Shown piece by piece: positions 8,553 through 17,038 of a stretch of DNA of 46,811 nucleotides. This stretch comes from Pectinatus frisingensis (GTDB lineage Bacteria > Bacillota > Negativicutes > Selenomonadales > Selenomonadaceae): assembly GCF_015732285.1 (NCBI RefSeq), contig NZ_WIQU01000002.1, forward strand, positions 1 to 46,811, given 5' to 3'. The notes below the pieces were generated by a model, which made no database searches, was not told the DNA's origin, and saw only the letters and a program-made list of their open reading frames with translations. The number at the start of each line of letters is the position of its first letter. Position 1 is the stretch's first letter. The translations under genes were made by a program, and so were the position numbers.

Positions 8553-9584
8553 TCAATTACAATACCGCAGAATGTTGTAAGCAGTATCCCGTTGAGCCGG
8601 TATTTTATCTGCTTTTTTTATTATATCGGACATAGTATTTACGGACATTTGGTGTGAAGTTCCGGCAGCTCTTACGACATTTTCTTCCAGCATTATACTG
8701 CCTAGATCATCGGCACCGAAAGCCAATGTCATTTGTCCGATGTTTTTTCCCTGTGTAACCCATGAGCCTTGGATATGACTGATATTGTCAAGATACAATC
8801 GAGAAACAGCCAATGTTTTCAGATAGTCCCATGAAGATAGTTTTTTACCGCCAAGTTTTGTATTACCGGGCTGAAAAGTCCACATAATAAAGGCACGGAA
8901 TCCACCTGTTTCTTCTTGTAGTGAGCGAATCAGATTCATATGTTCTATGCGTTCCTGAATAGTTTCTCCGAGTCCTAAAACCATGGTAGCTGTTGTTTTC
9001 ATACCTATATTATGGGCACAGCGCATAATGTTGAGCCAATCCGAGGTCATAATTTTTTTAGGACTCACTATTTTGCGCACTCTGTCAACAAGAATTTCCG
9101 CACCACCACCAGGCAATGAAGATAATCCCGCTGCCTGCAGTCTTTTTAAAACTTCAGTTACCGAATAACCGGTGATTTTGCTGAAATGAAGTATTTCAGT
9201 TGCAGTGAAGGAATGAATTGTAATATCATATTTTTTCTTTATGGCGGTGAGCATATCAATATAATATTGAAAATCAACGTCTGGGTGCAGTCCTCCCTGC
9301 AGCATTATCTGAGTTCCTCCAGCGGCAACCGTTTCATCTACTTTTTTCAAGACGTCATCTATGGATAAAAGGTAAGCACCCTTTTCTGATGAGCGGCGGT
9401 AAAAAGCACAAAAATTGCATTCATTTACACATATATTAGTATAATTTATATTTCGATCAATTATAAAAGTTACTATATTACCAGGATGCATTTGCTGCCG
9501 TACTTTGTCTGCCTGCTGAGCCATGTCAATAATGTCACCGTCTTTCAGCAAAGAGACAGCCTGGCTGTCTGTCAATCGTTCCAT
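8553..9584 (-). CDS. mqnC: Cyclic dehypoxanthinyl futalosine synthase, MqnC
   Basis: A 343-residue radical SAM enzyme with the CxxxCxxC cluster ligands C52, C56 and C59 in NYTNICVNECNFCAFYR, the arrangement typical of MqnC. Downstream SLPGGGAEILVDRVRK and the C-terminal FGADDLGSIMLEENVV also match that family. Known role: cyclising dehypoxanthine futalosine to the spiro intermediate of the futalosine menaquinone pathway. The ATG has AAGGAG at good spacing. It follows two MqnE-like genes and precedes the nucleoside phosphorylase, with gaps of 36 and 81 bases, so the four are probably one operon. mqnA, mqnB and mqnD are not in the window. Confidence 0.9.
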   Translation of the reverse strand: MERLTDSQAVSLLKDGDIIDMAQQADKVRQQMHPGNIVTFIIDRNINYTNICVNECNFCAFYRRSSEKGAYLLSIDDVLKKVDETVAAGGTQIMLQGGLHPDVDFQYYIDMLTAIKKKYDITIHSFTATEILHFSKITGYSVTEVLKRLQAAGLSSLPGGGAEILVDRVRKIVSPKKIMTSDWLNIMRCAHNIGMKTTATMVLGLGETIQERIEHMNLIRSLQEETGGFRAFIMWTFQPGNTKLGGKKLSSWDYLKTLAVSRLYLDNISHIQGSWVTQGKNIGQMTLAFGADDLGSIMLEENVVRAAGTSHQMSVNTMSDIIKKADKIPAQRDTAYNILRYCN

Positions 9585-9620
9585 ATATTGTACTCCTTGA
9601 TTTTATATATAAATAACAGC

Positions 9621-10730
9621 CTATAAATGTTTTTGATTCTGAAAATTATCTACAGAATGATACAATGAATCACGCTCTACAGGTATATAACCAGCTTGTG
9701 TTATCATCTCAGACAAACGTGTTCTAGTCATCAGACTGCCCGCTTTAGCACCGGCAGCATGGATTATTTTTTCTTCACCCACTGTACCATCTAAATCATC
9801 AGCTCCGAATGCCAATGACAGTTGGGCAATTTCCTCACTAAGCATTATCCAAAATGACTTTAGATGGGCAATATTGTCTAAAATCAACCTGGCTATTGCG
9901 ATAAATTTTAGATTTTCCCACGCTGTCAGTGGTTTTATTTTATATTTTTGGGCAAGTTTTGTATTATGTGGATAAAATGGAAAGGGAATAAATGCATTAA
10001 AACCTCCCGTTTCATCTTGAATATCCCGCAGTGTAAATAAATGCTGCAAACGTTGTTCTATAGTTTCAATATGCCCATACAAAATTGAAGCATTTGTGGG
10101 TATTTTCAATAAATGTGCTGTTCTTACCACATCTATCCACTCTGCAGATGTTGCCTTATCAGGACAAATTATCTTACGTACCGCATCATCAAGAATCTCC
10201 GCCCCACCACCCGGTAAAGCTGATAAACCGGCTTCTATTAACAGCTGCAGTACTTTTTTTATACTCAGTCCGCTTATTTTAGCAAAATGAACAATTTCTA
10301 CGGGTGTAAATGCTTGTATATTAACTTGTGGTAATATACTTTTTACCGTTTTCACAACATCAATATAATAAGAAAATTCGACATTGGGGCATAATGAACT
10401 AACTATATGTATTTCAGTTATTCCAGGCACTTCCCTAGCTGCTTTTCTCACTATATCAGCGACATTAGCCAAGGATAATATATAACCGTTTTTATCACCC
10501 TCTTCCACGGAAAAAGCACACAATGGACAATTAGCTGTACAGGTATTACTCAAATTTATATGACGGTTGATATTATAATATACTTCATTTTTACTATGGC
10601 GTTTCTTTGCTGCTCTGGCCCATTCAGCCAAAAACAAAATAGGTGCTTTTTCATACAGCAGCAGCGCTTCATCAAAAGATAGCCTCCGCCCTGCCCGGGC
10701 TTTTTGCTGTGCATTCAAAAATTCATTCAT
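9621..10730 (-). CDS. Second MqnE-like radical SAM aminofutalosine synthase
   Basis: A 369-residue paralogue of the upstream MqnE. It keeps the radical SAM ligands C64, C68 and C71 (TCTANCPLCAF), LPGGGAEILDDAVRK and the MqnE-type C-terminal DGTVGEEKIIHAAGA. It differs clearly from its neighbour near the cluster (CPLCAFS against CKFCAFG) and over much of its length, so this is an old duplication. I use the ATG at 10730, with an AGGT site upstream, 19 bases after the stop of the first mqnE; in-frame starts further up overlap that gene. Expected reaction of the family: joining SAM-derived adenosyl radical to 3-[(1-carboxyvinyl)oxy]benzoate. Whether this copy has the same activity or another substrate cannot be told from sequence. 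Confidence 0.8.
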   Translation of the reverse strand: MNEFLNAQQKARAGRRLSFDEALLLYEKAPILFLAEWARAAKKRHSKNEVYYNINRHINLSNTCTANCPLCAFSVEEGDKNGYILSLANVADIVRKAAREVPGITEIHIVSSLCPNVEFSYYIDVVKTVKSILPQVNIQAFTPVEIVHFAKISGLSIKKVLQLLIEAGLSALPGGGAEILDDAVRKIICPDKATSAEWIDVVRTAHLLKIPTNASILYGHIETIEQRLQHLFTLRDIQDETGGFNAFIPFPFYPHNTKLAQKYKIKPLTAWENLKFIAIARLILDNIAHLKSFWIMLSEEIAQLSLAFGADDLDGTVGEEKIIHAAGAKAGSLMTRTRLSEMITQAGYIPVERDSLYHSVDNFQNQKHL

Positions 10731-10749
10731 AATATTACCTCGCAACATC

Positions 10750-11835
10750 TTAGAATGTACGAACGACATTAAAATTACAATCACATTCGGCTGGTATGCG
10801 TCCTGCTTCTTTTATTGCCGCAATCAGGCTGTTTTTGGTAAGCGATTTTTGTGAACTTACTCCGGCAGCATGCATTATTTTTTCGCCGCCAACTGTTCCA
10901 TCGATATCATTAGCTCCGAAACCTAAGGCCAGCATTGCAATTGGCAGAGTCAGCATTACCCAGTATGCCTTGATATTATGCACATTGTCCAATATCAAAC
11001 GGCTAATTGCCATGGTCTTTAAATCATCCCAAACACTTGTCCTGATTATACAGCTTTCCAATTGTGTATTTTTAGGTTCAAAAGGAAAACAAATAAATGT
11101 CTGCAAGCCGCCCGTCTCATCCTGAAGATTTCGCAGTGTCAGTAAATGATCAATACGCTGTTCCACTGTCTCAATGTGCCCATAAAGCATACTGGCATTG
11201 GTTTTCATTCCTAATTTATGGGCAGTACGTGCCACTTCCAGCCATTCTGCACTGGTGGCCTTATTGGGACAAAGTTTTTTCCTTAAATCATCATCAAGAA
11301 TCTCCGCCCCGCCCCCCGGCATCGTTTCCAAGCCAGCTTCCATCAATTCACTTAAAACTTCCCGTATCGATTTGCCGCTGATCTTGACAAAATGCATTAT
11401 TTCCACACCGGTAAATCCTTTTAAATGCATATCCGGGAATGTATGTTTTATCGTTTTTATAATATCAAGATAATATTCATATGGCCAGTCCGGGTGCAGT
11501 CCACTGACAATATGCAGATTTTTCATATCCGGGTCTGACGCCGCCTTGGCAATGCGGTCCAAAACACTTTGTTTAGTCAGACTATACGCTCTATCACTAG
11601 TTGCCTTGCAACCAAAAGCACAAAATTTACATTGCCCTATACAGACATTAGTAAGATTTATATGCAGATTGACATCATAATAAACATAATCCCCACTAAT
11701 TCTCCTGCGTACTGTATCAGCAAGATAACCAATTCTCGCTAAATCATTCGAGTCATATAAGGCTATCCCGTCTTCCCTGGTAAGGCGTTGGCCAGAAAGC
11801 ACCTTTGCTTCTATCATATCTAATGCGTTATTCAA
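10750..11835 (-). CDS. mqnE: Aminofutalosine synthase, MqnE
   Basis: A 361-residue radical SAM protein with ligands C65, C69 and C72 in NVCIGQCKFCAFG, the LHINLTN lead-in, METMPGGGAEILDDDLRK and the C-terminal DIDGTVGGEKIMHAAGV, all characteristic of MqnE. The known reaction forms 6-amino-6-deoxyfutalosine, the first radical SAM step of the alternative menaquinone pathway. It is the first gene of the leftward operon mqnE, mqnE-like, mqnC, phosphorylase. The start is TTG, supported by AAGGAG about 10 bases upstream; the ATG alternatives downstream lack a site. A promoter candidate lies at 11895-11924. Confidence 0.88.
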   Translation of the reverse strand: MNNALDMIEAKVLSGQRLTREDGIALYDSNDLARIGYLADTVRRRISGDYVYYDVNLHINLTNVCIGQCKFCAFGCKATSDRAYSLTKQSVLDRIAKAASDPDMKNLHIVSGLHPDWPYEYYLDIIKTIKHTFPDMHLKGFTGVEIMHFVKISGKSIREVLSELMEAGLETMPGGGAEILDDDLRKKLCPNKATSAEWLEVARTAHKLGMKTNASMLYGHIETVEQRIDHLLTLRNLQDETGGLQTFICFPFEPKNTQLESCIIRTSVWDDLKTMAISRLILDNVHNIKAYWVMLTLPIAMLALGFGANDIDGTVGGEKIMHAAGVSSQKSLTKNSLIAAIKEAGRIPAECDCNFNVVRTF

Positions 11836-11894
11836 AATTTCTTACTCCTTCGGGAACATATTTACTTTCCATATGTCCTTCGCTTTATCAATCA

Positions 11895-11924
11895 ATTATC
11901 ACGATTGTGATCCAATCATTACAA
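11895..11924 (-). promoter_or_regulatory. Promoter candidate of the mqn operon with overlapping palindrome
   Basis: Minus-strand TTGTAA (11919-11924), 18-base spacer, GATAAT (11895-11900). A perfect palindrome ATCAC-GATT-GTGAT (11898-11911) covers the -10 box and spacer, as an operator for a repressor would. Confidence 0.4.
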
Positions 11925-12035
11925 ATGATATATAAATTATACTACAAAGTACATTAGGAAAAAATATATAAAGTTTATACCATATTAACTTTCATACTTT
12001 ATAGAAAAACATGTTTATGGAAAATAGCATCTTCA

Positions 12036-13049
12036 TCAACGGCATAACCGTATCATAATATCTTCCAGCATAGCTGGATTATCCCGTCCTGTTTTAAGTT
12101 TATAATCCGCCTCAGCAAAATCGACAATTGCCTGGCGCAAGGCCTGCAATTTAAAATGACGGGCTTGCTTTATTAATTTTTCTGCAACAAACGGAACTAA
12201 ACCAACCGTTTTGGCAATAGTTCGACCGGACTGACCTTGCATCAGATAAAATTTTATCTTCCACAGCTGACGAATATGACGTGTTAATATTGCCAGCATA
12301 CTGAGCGGATGAACACCGTCTTTTTTTTGTTGCTCCAATAATGACAAAGCCCTTTTTATATCTTTTTCACCCACTGCCTCAGCCATAGCAAAGACCGATA
12401 TTTCGGGTAAGCCTGACAGTACTGCAATCAAATCAGCTTTATTTATATCACGCCGATCAGTGTATAAGGCTAATTTATCAAGCTCTTTATCAAGAAATCC
12501 CAATGACACCTTTTGCATCACATTTATCGTTGACAATAAATAAGCATAGGCTTCAGCATCAGGTGCTTTTCCTATTTCATGGAATTTCCCTTTTAGCCAG
12601 CCACCGATGTTATAAGCTCTGACTATATCTGTTTCTACTACCAAACCATACTTATCTATAATCTTATATAATTTACGCCGCTTATCCGGCTTCTCGTCCG
12701 TTTCTATGATGAGTACAGTAAAATCCGGCATATCAGCTATTAATTCGGCAAACTGCCGTTCCGCCTGCTGTGCCGTTTTGCCCTTTTTTTCTTTTAGAAA
12801 ATTATTATTTCGTACATAAACAACATTTTTTTTGCTAAAAAAAGGCAGTGTCGTGCAAGCTTCAATGATGTCATTGAATGAGATCTGCTCATCCATCTTT
12901 ATTAGGGCTGTATCATCACCATCCGGTAATAGCCTTTTCAATAACAGCCGAATAAATTTTTCCGCTAAATATTTTTCCTCACCGGCAACAAAATACAGTT
13001 TTCTTAAATTATTATTATGTAATTCTGCCACAGCTTCACTGTACTGCAA
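12036..13049 (-). CDS. holA: DNA polymerase III delta subunit, HolA
   Basis: A 337-residue protein with the HolA layout: N-terminal KLYFVAGEEKYLAEKFI, the aromatic-hydrophobic segment TTLPFFSKKNVVYVRN (sliding clamp contact region in the family), and the C-terminal helical collar with DYKLKTGRDNPAMLEDIMIRL. Role: the subunit of the clamp loader that opens the beta clamp, in the cytoplasm at the replication fork. Start is TTG, with GGAGG 7 bases upstream. It begins 12 bases after comEC ends, forming comEA-comEC-holA, an order common in Firmicutes. Confidence 0.92.
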   Translation of the reverse strand: MQYSEAVAELHNNNLRKLYFVAGEEKYLAEKFIRLLLKRLLPDGDDTALIKMDEQISFNDIIEACTTLPFFSKKNVVYVRNNNFLKEKKGKTAQQAERQFAELIADMPDFTVLIIETDEKPDKRRKLYKIIDKYGLVVETDIVRAYNIGGWLKGKFHEIGKAPDAEAYAYLLSTINVMQKVSLGFLDKELDKLALYTDRRDINKADLIAVLSGLPEISVFAMAEAVGEKDIKRALSLLEQQKKDGVHPLSMLAILTRHIRQLWKIKFYLMQGQSGRTIAKTVGLVPFVAEKLIKQARHFKLQALRQAIVDFAEADYKLKTGRDNPAMLEDIMIRLCR

Positions 13050-13061
13050 ACCGCTGCCTCC

Positions 13062-15422
13062 TTATTCAATATAGGGTTCAATACGACATTTTTTACCATC
13101 TGTATAAAATACTATCGCCCCGTTTTTATCAGTTCTATATACTTTTGTTCCAATAGTCTCAAAACGCTTTAATACATCTTCTGCCGGATGTCCATAGCTG
13201 TTATTGGCTCCAACTGATATAACCGCCCAACGCGGTGCACTTTTTCGCAAAAATGCCTCTGTAGATGATGTTTTAGAACCGTGATGGGCAACTTTTAATA
13301 ATGTACATTTCAATTTATTCGCATCATTTTTTTGTATCATTTCTTGTTCTTCCTGAGCTGGTAAGTCCCCGGTAAACATTGCAGTAAAATCCTGGTAACT
13401 GACCTTGATAACTGCCGATGTCTCATTAGCTCCGCTGCCTTTTCCCAAATAAATCACGCTAAACTTAACCCCGTCAAGATCAAAGCTTTCACTTTCGTCT
13501 AGTGAGATTACTTTATCCATTATATCGCTTTGCTGTGAAATATGCCACACAGAGGCATATTCGCTGCGTTTTTCCCTGCCGACAAAAATATTATCTACTG
13601 GTATCCGTTTTACAATACCACTGACCCCACCGGCATGATCATCGTGAGCATGACTTAAAAAAATATAGTTCAAATGAGTAACACCATAATGGTATAAATA
13701 AGGCACGTCAACCTGCCTGCCAATATCATAATCACTATCACGAATTCCGCCAGTATCAATCATCGCCGATTTACCATGCGACGTTATAATGAGCGCAGCA
13801 TCCCCTTGTCCGACATCAATAAAATGCACTGATAAATCTTGCGTTCTAAACATATTCCAGCCCAAGATCAGTACCGATATGCAAAAAAGCTTACAAAAAA
13901 ACTGTTGATGCCGCCTGATTTCGGTTAAACAATAAATGCGGCAGCTTTTTTGCAAGATCATCAACCAGATTATATAGTAAAAAATACTGCCGATAAATGA
14001 AAAATACGGTACATATACCATACTAGCCGGCAGTAATGCCAGCAAACGTGTTATTTCAGATACACAACCAAGCAGCAAACTGCACAAGACAAAGACCAGT
14101 GAAGAAATAAAAGGAAACAATGTATTTGCAAGCACAGCCGTCAAAGCCATCATTATAATAACATCGATAATCGGAACGGCAATAACATTAGTTATAAGTG
14201 AACTTAATGATACTGTATGAAAATACCATGCCAAAAACGGCAAACAAAACAACTGGGCCGATATTGTTATTGATAATGGCACCGTTAAAACCTGCGGCAA
14301 AAAATACAATATTCTGCGAAAATATGGTGCAGCATATAAAAGTCCGGCTGTAGCTGCAAAGGATAATTGAAAACTTATATTAAAAATCAGTCCCGGTGAA
14401 ATAATTATCATTATCATACCTACTAACGACAATAAATAACAAGACTGATTTTCTTTATTATAGGCCAGCGCAGCATAGGAAAGCAGTCCCATTGATGCTG
14501 AACGAACAACCGGCGGAACCAATCCGGACAAAATTGCATACATTATTATGGTAACATTCAAAATCAAAAATATCAGCCATTGCCGCAGCCGCAGCGCTTT
14601 GCCCAAGGCAACAATGCTGCCGGCTAATAATGTTATATGGGAACCAGAAACGGACAGTATATGTACTATCCCCGTAGTCGTAAAGTTATCTAAAAGCTCA
14701 GGATCAATATCAGCATATCCACCGAACAGCATGGCAAAAACTGCCCCTGCATCTGTCTTGGGCATTACTTTTTCCATCGCTGTTCTTATAGATGTCCGCA
14801 ATGCATTAATTCTTTTAGCAAAAAGCTTGTCATTTGGCCGTTCTTCTATCTTTAAACTAGATTTTTCCGCAGATATGTAAGCTGATACCCCCTGCTGCTT
14901 TGCCTGGAGCACATTGTCAATACGGCCAGGGTTTTTATATGAATTGATTTTTTTTATTGTACCAACAACAGTTATCCTGTCACCTGTCTGCACTTTCCGA
15001 TAATTATCCTGCCGAATATTGATATAGTAACCACCTGTAATTTTCTGATTTCTGGATGTCACAGCTTTCATTTCATAACGTATATGAAAAATTCCCTGAG
15101 CATCCTCGTGAACAAGCGGTTCATTTTGTAATATTCCTGTCACAGTTCTTTGCTGTCCGATAAAATTGACTATATCATCATCTGCAACTGTATTGACCAT
15201 TGTATAACGATAAATCCCCAGAACAAAAAGCAGTGCAGCTATAAACAAAAATGCATAGCGGGACTTTTTTATCACTGATCCAACAGAAAATAGCAACAGA
15301 AATATCAGCACACAACCGGCATAATTTAAATCGAACACTATTTTATCTGCTACATATATTCCCGCCAAACAGCACAACAAAATACCGTTGATAAAAGTAA
15401 GCGGCTGTTGTCCATAACTCAT
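13062..15422 (-). CDS. comEC: ComEC/Rec2-family DNA uptake channel protein
   Basis: A 786-residue membrane protein with three parts: an N-terminal DUF4131-like region with two or three helices and a soluble OB-like part (about 1-190), the multi-helix competence domain (about 220-500, with VHILSVSGSHITLLAG), and a C-terminal metallo-beta-lactamase-like domain (HFIDVGQGDAALI, then FLSHAHDDHAGG, and later VAHHGSKTSS). Known role: carrying single-stranded DNA across the inner membrane during transformation; the lactamase-like domain is proposed to degrade or process the other strand. The ATG overlaps the comEA stop by 4 bases (ATGA). The reading frame is intact and the metal-binding motif complete. 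Confidence 0.93.
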   Translation of the reverse strand: MSYGQQPLTFINGILLCCLAGIYVADKIVFDLNYAGCVLIFLLLFSVGSVIKKSRYAFLFIAALLFVLGIYRYTMVNTVADDDIVNFIGQQRTVTGILQNEPLVHEDAQGIFHIRYEMKAVTSRNQKITGGYYINIRQDNYRKVQTGDRITVVGTIKKINSYKNPGRIDNVLQAKQQGVSAYISAEKSSLKIEERPNDKLFAKRINALRTSIRTAMEKVMPKTDAGAVFAMLFGGYADIDPELLDNFTTTGIVHILSVSGSHITLLAGSIVALGKALRLRQWLIFLILNVTIIMYAILSGLVPPVVRSASMGLLSYAALAYNKENQSCYLLSLVGMIMIIISPGLIFNISFQLSFAATAGLLYAAPYFRRILYFLPQVLTVPLSITISAQLFCLPFLAWYFHTVSLSSLITNVIAVPIIDVIIMMALTAVLANTLFPFISSLVFVLCSLLLGCVSEITRLLALLPASMVYVPYFSFIGSIFYYIIWLMILQKSCRIYCLTEIRRHQQFFCKLFCISVLILGWNMFRTQDLSVHFIDVGQGDAALIITSHGKSAMIDTGGIRDSDYDIGRQVDVPYLYHYGVTHLNYIFLSHAHDDHAGGVSGIVKRIPVDNIFVGREKRSEYASVWHISQQSDIMDKVISLDESESFDLDGVKFSVIYLGKGSGANETSAVIKVSYQDFTAMFTGDLPAQEEQEMIQKNDANKLKCTLLKVAHHGSKTSSTEAFLRKSAPRWAVISVGANNSYGHPAEDVLKRFETIGTKVYRTDKNGAIVFYTDGKKCRIEPYIE

Positions 15423-16009
15423 ATGGTTATTTTATCCTTTAATTTTATATACTTGGCCTCACCGATACCACGCACTTTTTTTAAATCATCAATGCTTTGA
15501 AAATTCCCTTGGTTTTGCCGATACTCAACAATGCGTTTAGCCATAGCCGGTCCTATTCCTGGTAATGTATCAAGTACAGATTCATCAGCTGTGTTAATAT
15601 TTACCCTGTTATTATCAATTGAACTCGACTTGCCATCCGATAAGCTTACTGTATTGGTATTTTCACTTCTTATCGGTATTTTTATCTGAGCAGCATCAGT
15701 TATTTTTTGTGCTAAATTAATATTTTCAGTATCGGCCGATTCATTCATACCGCCGCATTTGTTCACAGCATCAACTATCCGTGAGCCTTCTGGCAGCTCT
15801 ATTACACCTGGACTATTTACTGCTCCTGTAACATACACTACCAATTTATTCCCGTTTTCTACTGTCATTGGCGATACTGTCATATTTTCATTGGTCGATG
15901 CAGCCTCTAATTCAACGCTTTTTCCAGATTCATCCACATAATACGTAATTGCTGCTACAATAGCAATTATCGTTAACAAAACTATCAGCTGTTTTCTATA
16001 CATAGGCAT
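15419..16009 (-). CDS. comEA: ComEA, helix-hairpin-helix DNA-binding competence protein
   Basis: A 196-residue protein with an N-terminal membrane anchor (about residues 5-22), a SLBB-like segment (VVYVTGAVNSPGVIEL... GSRIVDAV, about 55-105) and a C-terminal pair of helix-hairpin-helix motifs (INTADESVLDTLPGIGPAMA and KVRGIGEAKYIKLK). Known role: binding incoming double-stranded DNA outside the membrane and handing it to ComEC. I start at ATG 16009, with GGAG 7 bases upstream; the TTG two codons earlier is too close to that site. First gene of comEA-comEC-holA. Confidence 0.92.
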   Translation of the reverse strand: MPMYRKQLIVLLTIIAIVAAITYYVDESGKSVELEAASTNENMTVSPMTVENGNKLVVYVTGAVNSPGVIELPEGSRIVDAVNKCGGMNESADTENINLAQKITDAAQIKIPIRSENTNTVSLSDGKSSSIDNNRVNINTADESVLDTLPGIGPAMAKRIVEYRQNQGNFQSIDDLKKVRGIGEAKYIKLKDKITI

Positions 16010-16051
16010 AGGCAAACTCCTTACATAATTTATATAATATTCTGAATTTTA

Positions 16052-16091
16052 AATAAAAGTTAAACAGCTGAAAAACTGTCTAACTTTTATT
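16052..16091 (-). terminator. Hairpin between the DUF4931 gene and comEA
   Basis: Arms AATAAAAGTTA (16052-16062) and its complement (16081-16091), plus an inner 4-bp ACAG/CTGT, form a hairpin overlapping the stop codon of the DUF4931 gene. The T-run is carried in the 3' arm rather than after it, so termination strength is uncertain. Confidence 0.45.
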
Positions 16092-16847
16092 AAAATACAA
16101 TTTTTGCATTTCATCTACTATAATATTAAGATTATTAGGACGCAACCGTAAATTGTAACCAATGAATAATGGAGATGTCGGAAAACGCGGCATGACTTTT
16201 ACTGCAATCAATCCATCAATACGATAAAAAAATATATTATAACTCTTGCATCGTTTATTAAAATACTTCATTATATAATCAACGGTAATCTGAATAAAAT
16301 CGGCTATTGTATCCAGTTCATTGTTATTTTTAGTCAGTATATTAAGCTCGCAAAACCCCAGGCGAGGCATCGTTGACACATTTAACTCAACATTTTTTGT
16401 CTGGCTGATTGTCATACCTATAAAATCACTTTTATCATACATCAGTGAACTGTCAACATGTCTTAATCCAACTATCTGCATATGCGGATGAAGGATAGTT
16501 CCGCCTGACAAAGGTCCATAATTCTTAAAAAACAGGACTGATTTATATCTGCCAGAGTCGAGAAGACTAAACCAATATTCAACGCCGAAATGGATAAGCT
16601 CATGCATATGTGCTTTACTGTAATCGGGTATGTCACTGCCACAGTAGCGAGTTTCAATCAATACTGTCTGAAATGAGTCTTCCAAAACATTATATTTATT
16701 TTCCAGTAATGTCATCTCGCCGCGTCTGGCAATAATATTTTCTAAGTGATCATACTCACAAAATGGACAAGCCGCATCTTTGTTAACTATGGTTTCTGGT
16801 TTTTTCCTACCTACCGTAATATTGAATCCTATAATATTTTTTCTCAT
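16080..16847 (-). CDS. DUF4931 / GalT-like (HIT superfamily) protein
   Basis: A 255-residue protein resembling galactose-1-phosphate uridylyltransferase. It has a CPFC zinc-type pair (about residues 28-31, in DAACPFCE) and the HIT-type catalytic segment GGTILHPHMQIVGL, where the central His of HPHMQ would be the nucleophile. In sequence this fits the DUF4931 group of Firmicutes, whose substrate is unknown to me. It is too short for a full GalT (about 340 or more), so galactose metabolism should not be assumed. It is divergent from the flippase gene across a 190-base gap and followed by comEA with a hairpin between. A nucleotidyl transferase or hydrolase role is inference. Confidence 0.7.
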   Translation of the reverse strand: MRKNIIGFNITVGRKKPETIVNKDAACPFCEYDHLENIIARRGEMTLLENKYNVLEDSFQTVLIETRYCGSDIPDYSKAHMHELIHFGVEYWFSLLDSGRYKSVLFFKNYGPLSGGTILHPHMQIVGLRHVDSSLMYDKSDFIGMTISQTKNVELNVSTMPRLGFCELNILTKNNNELDTIADFIQITVDYIMKYFNKRCKSYNIFFYRIDGLIAVKVMPRFPTSPLFIGYNLRLRPNNLNIIVDEMQKLYFNKS

Positions 16848-17038
16848 ACTAAAACCTTCGATAATTAATTTGTAATATCACAGCATTAAAGCTTGCCCTT
16901 AAATTATACTGGCATAGTTTAAAGATAAATGCTATAATTTTTTAAGTCAATATTTAATTGATAATACTGTTCCCCATCAGATATATTATATATAATCCCA
17001 GCAAAAAAGAAAATACAAGTTTGTTCAAAATAAAGCAG

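Noticed and set aside
11905-11925. TTGTGAT-N6-ATTACAA as a Rex or CRP/FNR site upstream of mqnE
   Set aside because: Spacing between half-sites is two bases too long for Rex or CRP and the FNR core is absent; the smaller ATCAC-N4-GTGAT palindrome is kept instead.
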